52,905 bases of DNA from SKKY01 sp964622305 (lineage in GTDB: Bacteria > Bacillota > Peptococcia > Peptococcales > SKKY01): NCBI GenBank assembly GCA_964622305.1, contig CAZUPR010000003.1:1-52905 (forward strand), in the 5' to 3' direction. How positions within the stretch are numbered: the stretch's first letter is position 1; every line of letters starts with the position of its first letter. A program made the translations under genes and the position numbers. The notes under the pieces were generated by a model. That model was not told where the DNA came from, did no database searches, and was given only the letters and a program-made list of their open reading frames with translations. Positions 16,167 to 24,241 of this stretch are shown here, piece by piece.

Positions 16167-17273
16167 TCACCCCTTTTCAGGGTAAAGAATCATTTTTATG
16201 TCCTTACCCTTCCTTTCCATACTTGCAAGCTCCAGTCTGGCAGCCTCATTTAACTTTGCAAAACCCTGTCCGGCAAAAAAACTCCCGGCATCCCTGCCAC
16301 CAATCAAAAGTGGTGCAAAATAAAGGTAATATTTATCTGGCACTTTCTTACTAATGAAGCTTTCATGAATTCCTGCCCCACCTTCAACCAGAATGCTGTA
16401 TATTTCTTCTCTAAAAGCCAAATCAAGAATGTCTTCTATTTCAATTTTATTTTTGGGGAGAATGACCAGTCTGGCCTTCTCGCCTACTGTCTTAATCTTT
16501 TCTTTGGGAGCAAGCTGGCTGGTGATAACCATGGTTTTTACCTTTGAATCTGGTAAGTTAAGTAATTTTGCTTCCAGGGGAATCCTTAATTTATTATCAA
16601 GAATAATTCTTATGGGATTTCTGCCATCCTTTAAGCGGCAGGTTAAAAGGGGATCATCCGCCAAAACAGTATTGATTCCTACTAAAATCGAGTCATATTC
16701 CAGCCTTAGAATCTGTGCATCCATGCGAGATTCTTCCCCTGTAATCCATTTTGATTCTCCAGTAGATGTTGATATTTTGCCATCTAAACTGGAAGCAGCC
16801 TTTAGGGCAACATAGGGCTTTTTAGTCAAAGTGTTTTTAAAAAAGATACCATTTAAATCCAAACCTTCTTTTTCTAAAAGTCCCTCAATAATTTCAATCC
16901 CCTGGACCTTAAGCCTCTCCATGCCCTGGCCATTAACCAAAGGATTAGGATCTCTGTTACTTATAAATACTCTTTTTATTCCCTTTTCTATAATTGTATC
17001 TACACAGGGTGGGGTTCTCCCATAATGGCAACAGGGTTCCAGGTTAACATATAAGTCTGCCCCTTTAGCCTCTTTGCCAGCCATTTCAATGGCCACAATT
17101 TCTGCATGGTCCTTTCCAGGTCCCATATGCCATCCCTGGCCTAAAATTATTTGATCTTTTACTACAAGAGCACCAACTAATGGATTAGGTGATACAAAGC
17201 CCCTGCCCTTTTTAGCCAAGTTAAAAACTTCCTGCATATATTTTATATCTTTTTCTGTAAAATCTTTTTCCAT
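16167..17273 (-). CDS. ribD: Bifunctional pyrimidine deaminase/reductase RibD
   Basis: RibD carries out the second and third riboflavin steps. The 368-residue-scale protein has the deaminase domain with SPNPLVGALVV, zinc motifs HAEIVAIE and LEPCCHYGRTPPC, and the reductase domain with KAASSLDGKIST, GINTVLADDP and LVEGGAGIHESF. I chose the ATG at 17273. The longer reading to 17372 enters the FMN riboswitch. The ATG directly follows a run of seven T of the riboswitch terminator, whose 3' arm supplies the ribosome site GAGGGG. Confidence 0.96.
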   Translation of the reverse strand: MEKDFTEKDIKYMQEVFNLAKKGRGFVSPNPLVGALVVKDQIILGQGWHMGPGKDHAEIVAIEMAGKEAKGADLYVNLEPCCHYGRTPPCVDTIIEKGIKRVFISNRDPNPLVNGQGMERLKVQGIEIIEGLLEKEGLDLNGIFFKNTLTKKPYVALKAASSLDGKISTSTGESKWITGEESRMDAQILRLEYDSILVGINTVLADDPLLTCRLKDGRNPIRIILDNKLRIPLEAKLLNLPDSKVKTMVITSQLAPKEKIKTVGEKARLVILPKNKIEIEDILDLAFREEIYSILVEGGAGIHESFISKKVPDKYYLYFAPLLIGGRDAGSFFAGQGFAKLNEAARLELASMERKGKDIKMILYPEKG

Positions 17274-17298
17274 AAAAAAAGTCCCCTCTTTCGGGGAC
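17274..17298 (-). terminator. FMN-riboswitch terminator overlapping the ribD ribosome site
   Basis: On the minus strand GTCCCC-gaaaga-GGGGAC is followed by seven T that abut the ribD ATG. The GGGG of the 3' arm is also the only plausible Shine-Dalgarno of ribD. Folding would therefore both end transcription and hide the ribosome site. Confidence 0.8.
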
Positions 17299-17364
17299 AA
17301 GAAAAGTTTATAGCAAAATGAGCTAGCTGCCCATAGAGACAGCTCTAGCCATAGCTTTACTTCT

Positions 17365-17465
17365 TCTACCATCCAGACTCTACTGTCGGCACTGGAATTT
17401 CACCAGTTCATGCCTTGCGGCTTGCGGGCTTTACCGCCGGTAGGGAATTTCACCCTGCCCCGAAG
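17365..17465 (-). promoter_or_regulatory. FMN riboswitch (RFN element)
   Basis: Minus-strand blocks in order match the RFN element: CTTCGGGGCAGGGTGAAATT, CCCTACCGGCGGTA, AAGCCCGCAAGC, GGCATGAACTGGTGAAATTC, CAGTGCCGACAGT and GTCTGGATGGTAG. It lies upstream of ribD-ribE-ribBA-ribH. FMN binding is known to reduce expression in this class. Confidence 0.97.
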
Positions 17466-17481
17466 AAAATTTGTTTTTTTA

Positions 17482-17490
17482 ATTATAGCA
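17482..17490 (-). promoter_or_regulatory. Extended -10 promoter of the rib operon
   Basis: The minus strand reads TGCTATAAT, a perfect -10 hexamer with the extended TGN element, 17 bases upstream of the FMN aptamer. The -35 region is poor, as is usual for extended -10 promoters. It lies in the gap just after the MBL-fold gene. Confidence 0.6.
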
Positions 17491-17505
17491 TGTAGTGCCT
17501 CATCT

Positions 17506-18276
17506 TTAAAGGCTTAGAATGTCCCCTGTTTTTAGGGGTTTTGAACCAAAGACTGTATAGAATTCAGCCAAGGCCGGAAATTGATTGCAGTGAGAAGGGT
17601 AAATTTTTCTTACCTTTTTCTCCCGCAAGTATTTTATGGTTTCTGTAGTAATCTCATCATTTCCTAAAAGATGAAAACCACCTATAACCGAATTGATGTC
17701 ATCATTACCAGTAACCTTAATAGCATAGTTAATGGTATTAATTAAACCTGAATGGGCGCAACCAGTAATAATATTAAGAGCTCCATCCTCTTCAATAACT
17801 ATAGCTGAATCATCCGGAACAAAATCTTGATTGCCTTCTTTATCAGTAAAATATCCGGCAACATTTTGCAGCTTGCTCCCCCTGGGAATTCCACCTAGAA
17901 AGGTAATATTTTCCGTAATTTTTTGTGGCCCATCCTTTAAAATCAGGCTGTTGTTTTCTTCGATAAAGTCTCTGCTAAAGGGCAAGCCTATACTTCTGGA
18001 ACCACTAAAACGTTCCATAAAAATTGCGCTGTGAGCATAGATATTTTTACCCTGTAAATACTGCAAGCCTGTCCCATGATCCCAATGACCGTGGCTTAAG
18101 ACCACCTTTTCAATTACATCCAGGTTTTCATCCAGCTTTGCAGCATTTTTTAAAAATAAATCTGAGGCTCCAGCATCAAAGAGGATTTTTTCATCAGACT
18201 CAACAATATAAGACAGTCCCCATTCTGCCCGCAACTTGCCATTGGCTATGTTTTCAACTAAGACAGTAACCTTCAT
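17506..18276 (-). CDS. MBL-fold metallohydrolase (COG1237-like)
   Basis: This 256-residue metallo-beta-lactamase-fold protein has VLSHGHWDHGTGL (His62, His64, Asp66, His67 metal site), an ITGCAHSGLIN loop and a late IGGFHLLG segment. This arrangement resembles the COG1237 group, which includes the archaeal dihydropterin-methylaminobenzene phosphate synthase. There is no signal peptide. Nothing suggests beta-lactam hydrolysis. It follows the AbrB-type gene by 17 bases, so it is third in an operon with it and a lipoprotein. Substrate unknown. Confidence 0.88.
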   Translation of the reverse strand: MKVTVLVENIANGKLRAEWGLSYIVESDEKILFDAGASDLFLKNAAKLDENLDVIEKVVLSHGHWDHGTGLQYLQGKNIYAHSAIFMERFSGSRSIGLPFSRDFIEENNSLILKDGPQKITENITFLGGIPRGSKLQNVAGYFTDKEGNQDFVPDDSAIVIEEDGALNIITGCAHSGLINTINYAIKVTGNDDINSVIGGFHLLGNDEITTETIKYLREKKVRKIYPSHCNQFPALAEFYTVFGSKPLKTGDILSL

Positions 18277-18293
18277 CTTTCCTTCCTCCTTTT

Positions 18294-19313
18294 TTATAAA
18301 AATAAGACATAAACAAATGGAATTATCATTATTGCTGTTATCAACCTTATTATCTGCAAAATAGCCACCAAACCGATATTTACTTCAATTTGATCTGCCA
18401 AGATCATGATGGGGGCAATACCACCCGGCACCACGCCTAAAAAGCAAGTCAGATAATTCCATTTAAAGAGCTTGTTGAAAATCCAGGCCAGTAAAAAACT
18501 TGTAACCACAGTAACTAAAGTAATTAGTACCAGGATAAAAAAAGAATCTAAAATAACCATAAAACTTTCCCGGTTAAAGGAGCAGCCAATTACAGCCCCC
18601 ATTCCTAGCTGGGCAAAGTTATTAACCTGATCTGGTGGTTTCTGAATAAAGTCAGGCAAAAGAATTGAAGCCAGGGCAGCAAAGAAAAGACTGCCAGTAA
18701 GAAAGGCCGCCGGAAGGTTAAAATAATGAAAAATTAAGGCTCCAACTATAGAAAAGACTGCCAAAAAAAGCATTTTTTCTGGTCTTTTTTCTTTTATCTC
18801 ATATCTGACCTGGTCTGCTTTGCTGGTTCTTTTTTCAGCATATCTTTTTACTAAAAAAGGAATCATAACAATGATTGTAAGCATCCGCATAACTTGAAAA
18901 GATGTTACTGTCATTAAATCTGCCTTCATATCGATAGCCATAAGACTTACTTCGCCCAGGCCTCCTGGAATAACTGATAAAAAAGATGTTACCCGGTCAA
19001 AAGACGAGAGTTCCTGAAGGATAGTGCCATTTAGAAGGGTCAGGCCTATATACCAGAAAATGAGAATAATTAAGGGCAGTAAAATCTCCTTGAAATTTAA
19101 AATTAATTTCTTGTCAATTCTCAGCCCAAAAAAGATACCCAGTAAAACAGAAAAAAGAATGTCCCACAAGGGAGATAAGGACAGACTCCCCCCCAGAACA
19201 TTATAGGCCCCTATAGTAAAAACAGGGCCCATAAGTCTTGATCCGGGGAGAAATCTCGCTATAAATTTTGCTCCTAGTAAAGTAAGAATAATTATTAAGA
19301 CAAAGTCAATCAT
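18294..19313 (-). CDS. AbrB-family membrane protein (COG3180, putative transporter)
   Basis: This 339-residue membrane protein consists of two similar halves, each with a glycine-proline segment: SVIPGGLGEVSLMAIDMKADL in the first and LGVVPGGIAPIMILADQIEVN in the second. This duplicated pattern defines the 'AbrB duplication' family, once misnamed ammonia monooxygenase. It is not related to the transition-state regulator AbrB. Transport is likely but the substrate is unknown. Its ATG overlaps the upstream lipoprotein stop by four bases. Confidence 0.85.
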   Translation of the reverse strand: MIDFVLIIILTLLGAKFIARFLPGSRLMGPVFTIGAYNVLGGSLSLSPLWDILFSVLLGIFFGLRIDKKLILNFKEILLPLIILIFWYIGLTLLNGTILQELSSFDRVTSFLSVIPGGLGEVSLMAIDMKADLMTVTSFQVMRMLTIIVMIPFLVKRYAEKRTSKADQVRYEIKEKRPEKMLFLAVFSIVGALIFHYFNLPAAFLTGSLFFAALASILLPDFIQKPPDQVNNFAQLGMGAVIGCSFNRESFMVILDSFFILVLITLVTVVTSFLLAWIFNKLFKWNYLTCFLGVVPGGIAPIMILADQIEVNIGLVAILQIIRLITAIMIIPFVYVLFL

Positions 19314-20161
19314 TCTAATTTAGTTCCCACCCTTGCTTCTAAAGGTACAGAAAATCTTTCTAGTTTATTATGACTCTTTAGATCATATGTTGCCTTATAA
19401 GTGAATTTTTCAAAAATATCTACTACACCTTCGGGGCTTTCGCCATCATCTTTAAGAAATTGGCCTAACTTCTGAAGGTTGGGAGTAAAATCAAGCTCCA
19501 TTTTTACAATATTCAAGCTGCGGGCATCCACCCAGATTGAAAGAATAAAATCACCCATGGCTTCAAGAGCCTCTGGATTACCCACAAAACTACCCAAACT
19601 TAAATTTAAAACACTTTGGTTTAAAACCCAGGAGTGTATTGAGGGGTCACCATGCAAATCATATTTAATCAGATTAGCTGTGCTTGCCTCCTGATCCTTT
19701 TTAATAAAATCGCTCTTTGCCTGATGGGCAATAAAAAGGGTCAAATTCTGAGTTGGGTTATTTACTATGTCCTCAGGGAAGAGCAAATTCTCTCCATAGT
19801 ACCAGGCTCCTTGCTGGAAAACATAACCAACCAGGTCACCATTTAAATAGTGAATATAACTCTTGTAATCCTCCATACTATCTAAAGAAACATTCTGAAT
19901 AGTATAGGCATTTTCAATAAAAACAGGGTCATTAAAAATTTTGGTCTTTCCATTAACCTGAGCATCTATAGGTTGATTCTCACTGCCACTCTTAAAAATA
20001 AGGGTTGAATCAATTTCCACACTCTCTAAATTTAAAGTGTTATCAATTGCTTTGGCAACCAGCTCGCCATCGCTTAAATCCTTAGAAGCATTGCCCCCGG
20101 AGCATGCTGCACTTAAAAATAAAATTCCTGCTAATGATATTGCTAATAGTGTTTTCTTCAA
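19310..20161 (-). CDS. Lipoprotein of unknown function (DUF6612-like)
   Basis: This 283-residue protein has a lipoprotein signal ending LSAAC (Cys20), then a beta-rich domain with IDSTLIFKSG, VNGKTKIFN and a C-terminal half containing a WVDARSLNIVKMELDF strand. The pattern, sheet-forming strands with 'DARSLNIVKME', resembles DUF6612/LppX-like lipoproteins that may carry hydrophobic ligands. That is a weak inference. It is first in the operon with the AbrB-type protein and MBL hydrolase, and divergent from the SLH protein. Confidence 0.75.
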   Translation of the reverse strand: MKKTLLAISLAGILFLSAACSGGNASKDLSDGELVAKAIDNTLNLESVEIDSTLIFKSGSENQPIDAQVNGKTKIFNDPVFIENAYTIQNVSLDSMEDYKSYIHYLNGDLVGYVFQQGAWYYGENLLFPEDIVNNPTQNLTLFIAHQAKSDFIKKDQEASTANLIKYDLHGDPSIHSWVLNQSVLNLSLGSFVGNPEALEAMGDFILSIWVDARSLNIVKMELDFTPNLQKLGQFLKDDGESPEGVVDIFEKFTYKATYDLKSHNKLERFSVPLEARVGTKLE

Positions 20162-20247
20162 AATCTAATCTCCTTCTTTCATATTTCATCCTCTTTAAAT
20201 ATAATGATAGTATAAAACTATTGCTTAGTAAATCTTGGAGGACAATT

Positions 20248-22545
20248 ATGAAAAAACCTTTACTCTTTATTCATCTATTATTCCTTTTTTTTGCCTTAAT
20301 CAGTCTGCCTCTCTTTGCGGCTGATGGCTATAAATTGGTTTTAGAAGGCGACTTATCTGCTGGTTCTGATAATAATAAATTAAGAGCTTTTTTTGTTGAC
20401 CCAACTGATGCAAGAACAGAGGTTACGGCCGATGCAAATATAGTCTGGACCTCATCAAATAAAACTATGGCTGTGATTTACCAGAATGGCGATGTTTTTT
20501 TCTCTGGTGAGACCGGCACAGTTACTTTTACTGCAACCTATAGTAAGGATAACAAGGACTACACAGCCACTAAAAGCTATACTTATGAACCAGCTGAATC
20601 CAGAGTTTACACCCTAATTATAAAAGAAAAGCTGGAACCAGAAAAGGTAACCAACCAGCTTTCCCTCTACAGGAAATATGGAGATGACCGTGAAGAAAAG
20701 GTAGAAAATGACTTTGTAACCTGGGAAACTTCCGATAAGGTTGTGGCCACAGTCGACAAGGAAGGAAATGTTGTATTTACTAAGGAGGCCGGCAAGGTAA
20801 CCATTACTGCCAGGCACCGGGGCCGTTTTGCTTCAGTCACTGCTACCTATCCCACAGAAATTAAAGAACTAATTATTAATGAGTCCTTAACTTTTACTGA
20901 TGCTTTCTTTAATAATCCTCCAAAACTTACTCTGACTGCAATTATAAATGACGGGACTTCAGAAAGGATTTCCTACCCCCAGTGGACTTCCAGTAATCCA
21001 GATGTTGCCGGAATCGACACCTACGGGACCTTAAAGCTTACCGGAAAAGCCGGTACCACAGTAATTACGGCAGCAACTGAGGGAAAAACAACATCCAAAA
21101 GTCTGACTGTTCCAGAAAGCCAGGCCATCAACTTAAGAAATATCTTTTTCACAGAAAATCTATTTTATTCATCAACAGGACAAAAATTGAAGGTTTCAGC
21201 CCTCTATGATAATAACTCTGTTAAAGATATAACTAATGAGGTCACTTTTACTTCATCAAACCCGGATTTAGGCCAGATTTACGGCGACACACTCTATTAT
21301 TCAGGCAGTTCAGGTAATCTTACTCTGACAGCCAGATACGAAAACATGACTGCCTCTATCCAGGGAATTATCTATCCCAGCAGAGGAGCCAGTAAGACCC
21401 TGACGGCTATAAAATTTGAAAAAAACATTTATAGTATCGAAGATAACGGCAAGCCCCTGGTGGTTTACGGAATAAATGCCGATAACAGTCGCTTTAAAAT
21501 TAGCAATCCCCAAATAAATATCCTGCAAAAAAATATTGCTGAGGTAAAAAATGGTATCCTGCAATTTAAGGGAATCCCTGGCAATGCAGTAATTGAAGCC
21601 ACCTATGGCCGCCTCAGAAGTGAGAGTAACCTCTATAACTTCAGGCCTGAAGGAGCTCTAAAACCTAATAAAATATATATTTTGTCAAATTTAAATACAT
21701 CGGCAAAAATTGTTCCCCTTATAGCCGTGGCCCGCTACAGTGACGGTACCCTTAAGGATATAAGCGAACTGGCAGTCTGGAATGTTAGCAATACTGTTAA
21801 TGCTCAAATAAGCGACACCGGCAAGGAAGTGAAGCTCCTTAACAATAAAGACTTCACCCTAACCGTTTACTATGAGGGTTTAAGCGCCACAATTGCCTCC
21901 AGAGCCTACATTATGCCAAACTATACCAATGCCCTTAACACTAACATTGTTCCCGTAAAAAGGATTTACGAGAATGCCAGCCGCATGCTGGAAATAAACA
22001 AGTATCTGCCCTACCCGCCTGATATCCGAGGGCATTGGGCTGAGCCGGTCCTTAGAAAGGGCCAAATGATTGGCTGGGTTAAAGGTTTCCCAGATGGCAG
22101 CTTAAGACCAGACCAGAAAATCACCAGGGCAGAGTTTGCAGCCTTTGCAGACAGAGTCTTTGATCTGACAGCCAGCCAGGATTTATTTTACCAGGACACA
22201 CTTAACCATTGGGCCAGCCCCAGTATTTCAAAATTTAAGGCTCTCAATATTTACAATATGTACGAGACAAGATTCAGACCAGATGACTATCTGACCAGGG
22301 AAGAAATGGCCGATTTTATAGCCAGATTTGCAAATATAAGAAACACCTCTAATAATCCCTATACAGATGTGGATACATCCAACCCCTACTACGCCTCAAT
22401 TCTAAAGGCGGTACAAAGCGGAGTTATGGTTGGTATGGACCAGAACAGATTTGGACCCAAAGAAACCGCCACCAGGGCTCAGGCCTTTGCAGTTCTTAAC
22501 AATCTCTTAAGAACAGATGTCAACATGGCAGAAATATTGAACTAA
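20248..22545 (+). CDS. Cell-surface protein with Ig-like (Big_2) repeats and three SLH domains
   Basis: This 765-residue secreted protein has a signal peptide ending PLFAA. About six Ig-like Big_2 repeats follow, each with a W-T-S-S-N or similar core (VWTSSNKTMAV, TWETSDKVVAT, QWTSSNPDVAG, TFTSSNPDLGQ, then two weaker). Three S-layer homology domains lie from about residue 592 to the end (DIRGHWAEPVL, TLNHWASPSI, TSNPYYASILKA), which should bind pyruvylated secondary cell-wall polymer. I chose the ATG at 20248, after TTGGAGGA; the longer reading overlaps the divergent gene. It is probably structural or adhesive. Confidence 0.92.
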   Translation: MKKPLLFIHLLFLFFALISLPLFAADGYKLVLEGDLSAGSDNNKLRAFFVDPTDARTEVTADANIVWTSSNKTMAVIYQNGDVFFSGETGTVTFTATYSKDNKDYTATKSYTYEPAESRVYTLIIKEKLEPEKVTNQLSLYRKYGDDREEKVENDFVTWETSDKVVATVDKEGNVVFTKEAGKVTITARHRGRFASVTATYPTEIKELIINESLTFTDAFFNNPPKLTLTAIINDGTSERISYPQWTSSNPDVAGIDTYGTLKLTGKAGTTVITAATEGKTTSKSLTVPESQAINLRNIFFTENLFYSSTGQKLKVSALYDNNSVKDITNEVTFTSSNPDLGQIYGDTLYYSGSSGNLTLTARYENMTASIQGIIYPSRGASKTLTAIKFEKNIYSIEDNGKPLVVYGINADNSRFKISNPQINILQKNIAEVKNGILQFKGIPGNAVIEATYGRLRSESNLYNFRPEGALKPNKIYILSNLNTSAKIVPLIAVARYSDGTLKDISELAVWNVSNTVNAQISDTGKEVKLLNNKDFTLTVYYEGLSATIASRAYIMPNYTNALNTNIVPVKRIYENASRMLEINKYLPYPPDIRGHWAEPVLRKGQMIGWVKGFPDGSLRPDQKITRAEFAAFADRVFDLTASQDLFYQDTLNHWASPSISKFKALNIYNMYETRFRPDDYLTREEMADFIARFANIRNTSNNPYTDVDTSNPYYASILKAVQSGVMVGMDQNRFGPKETATRAQAFAVLNNLLRTDVNMAEILN

Positions 22546-22588
22546 GGCTAAAGACTAAACTAAATCTAAACTATACAAAAATCAAGAA

Positions 22589-22619
22589 AGCCCGGCTAGC
22601 AGATTTTGATAACCGGGCT
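22589..22619. terminator. Terminator between the SLH protein and the SUKH gene
   Basis: AGCCCGG and CCGGGCT enclose a 17-base loop. It is followed by CTTTTATT on the plus strand; on the minus strand the tail is weaker (TTTCTTG). It lies between convergent genes and probably serves mainly the plus strand. Confidence 0.6.
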
Positions 22620-22628
22620 CTTTTATTC

Positions 22629-23018
22629 TTAGAGAAGAATATATTCAAGTAGAGAGTTGGCTATTTTGCTTGGTTTGCAACCAGGTGACGTTTGATATAT
22701 TTCTCCCTCAGCATTCTGCCAAATCACTATACCATCAATGTTAGCTTCCTCAATTACATACCAGGACAAAGGGATATTAGCAAACAAAGCTCTTTTCTCT
22801 TTTGTTACTGAAATAACATCTAAGCGCTCATCATCGGTTATTCCTGTTAACTCATGGCCATCAAAACACGCAAGACCAATCTGACCTAAGTATTCTTGAT
22901 AATCTTTGGAAAAAAAAAGCTGCAAATTATCTTCTGCATAACCTATTTCATCATCTGTTCTTCCATTAGAACCAATATAATCCTGCATTCCTTTTAATGC
23001 GTCAATTATTGTATTCAT
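22629..23018 (-). CDS. SUKH (SMI1/KNR4) family probable immunity protein
   Basis: This 129-residue protein matches the SUKH fold: an N-terminal acidic helix, then LFFSKDYQEYLGQIG, HELTGI, PLSWYVIEEANIDGIVIWQNAEGEIYQ and a C-terminal SLLEYILL helix. SUKH proteins are common immunity partners of nuclease toxins. I chose the ATG at 23018, eight bases after GGAGGA and two after the toxin stop. The TTG at 23024 is a poorer start. It lies directly downstream of an LHH nuclease gene, so neutralising that toxin is the likely role (inference from family and position). Confidence 0.85.
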   Translation of the reverse strand: MNTIIDALKGMQDYIGSNGRTDDEIGYAEDNLQLFFSKDYQEYLGQIGLACFDGHELTGITDDERLDVISVTKEKRALFANIPLSWYVIEEANIDGIVIWQNAEGEIYQTSPGCKPSKIANSLLEYILL

Positions 23019-23020
23019 AT

Positions 23021-24241
23021 TCAAATTCCTCCATTTGCAAATACCACTTTACCCATATATTCCCAAAATTCTTTTCTTACTGTTGTGAACTCAGATCGAT
23101 TTATTTCTGATGTTTTATCAACAATATTTAATATAGTAGAATTACCCTGATGCTGTGCCTCAGTGAGTATTGCAAGAGTAGCATCTTTTTTTTGCCCAAT
23201 ATGGTGTAACTGATACGCTTTTCCTGTCTTAGGATCTAATGGTGCATATCCTTTTTGCATTCTCACAAGATTGGTTACTTTATTTCCATCAGGAAGTTGG
23301 CTCACATAATTTAAATCAATGTTTTGAACAAGTGCAACTTTATTATTTACAATAATAGGTCTCAAACCAACATCCTTATAAACATAATACTCTTCTAAAC
23401 TGTGTAATTGAGTAATTATTTCCTTAGGCAACATAGAATCTTTCTGAATAATAGCAACCTCGTTCATAGTTAGCCCATTAGCTGTAGCTTGTTTTAATGC
23501 AAAAGTTTCGCCTACTCCACCTACAATTGCCCCAGCTATCGCACCCCATTTAAATGCTTCACTTCCTACTAAGAGAGCTTCTTCCTTAGATTTCTTTAAA
23601 TCCCCTGTCTCTATTCCTGTTACAATACCAGCAGATAAACCACCCAGTGCACCAGATGATAGGGCCATAATTGCACCAGTTTTTGCCGATGTCGCAAATA
23701 TTACGCTTACAGCAGGTGCACCTACTCCTGCTGATACGGCAGAAACTGTAACACAAACTAAAATCACACCAGTCCCGATAGCCACATCCTTAAGCATGGT
23801 TTCTGTAGAAAGATCTTCAATTGCCAGCATTTCCGTTACTGTAGTTTGCCCATTCTCATCTAAAGTGAAGATATAGCGGATGCCTTGGAAAATATCATCC
23901 AGCTCTGCTAATGTATAGCCGTAAAAGATATTTGCTTGTGAGTTAAAGGCTAATTCATCTATATATTCCTTAGAAATATAAACAGCACTAACGTTTTCAA
24001 TGAAATAATCCTCACTATTTAAAGATAAAACCGCTTCTCCATATACCAAATCTTCAATATAAGAAAGAAGTATTTTATCATCTAAGGCAAAATCTCGTGG
24101 CTCTGAATAATCCCATACAAGCCTATCAGTCAAAGTTTTCACTTGAGAATCAACATTACTAGGCTCCATTTGTGACTTAGCAGGTACACAGCCTGTAAGG
24201 AGCATCGTAATGCTCAGAAAAAGAGCAATTATTCGTCTCAT
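23021..24241 (-). CDS. Lipoprotein with C-terminal LHH (HNH/Endo VII) nuclease toxin domain
   Basis: This 406-residue protein has a lipobox ending LLTGC (Cys18). A soluble region follows, then a Gly/Ala-rich hydrophobic stretch (about 165-265) of the sort found before toxin domains. The C-terminal domain carries LHHIGQKKDATLAILT and AQH (His346, His347, His364), the LHH signature of the HNH/Endonuclease VII superfamily. It is therefore a probable DNase toxin paired with the SUKH protein. ATG overlaps the upstream gene stop (ATGA). A lipoprotein scaffold is unusual for such toxins; no RHS, WXG100 or LXG region is seen. Confidence 0.82.
   Translation of the reverse strand: MRRIIALFLSITMLLTGCVPAKSQMEPSNVDSQVKTLTDRLVWDYSEPRDFALDDKILLSYIEDLVYGEAVLSLNSEDYFIENVSAVYISKEYIDELAFNSQANIFYGYTLAELDDIFQGIRYIFTLDENGQTTVTEMLAIEDLSTETMLKDVAIGTGVILVCVTVSAVSAGVGAPAVSVIFATSAKTGAIMALSSGALGGLSAGIVTGIETGDLKKSKEEALLVGSEAFKWGAIAGAIVGGVGETFALKQATANGLTMNEVAIIQKDSMLPKEIITQLHSLEEYYVYKDVGLRPIIVNNKVALVQNIDLNYVSQLPDGNKVTNLVRMQKGYAPLDPKTGKAYQLHHIGQKKDATLAILTEAQHQGNSTILNIVDKTSEINRSEFTTVRKEFWEYMGKVVFANGGI

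Noticed and set aside
17506..18276. Beta-lactamase for antibiotic resistance
   Set aside because: It has the MBL metal site but no signal peptide, and resembles the COG1237 group of metabolic hydrolases.
18294..19313. AbrB transcription regulator or ammonia monooxygenase
   Set aside because: The names are historical; the protein is a duplicated polytopic membrane protein without DNA-binding or copper-enzyme features.
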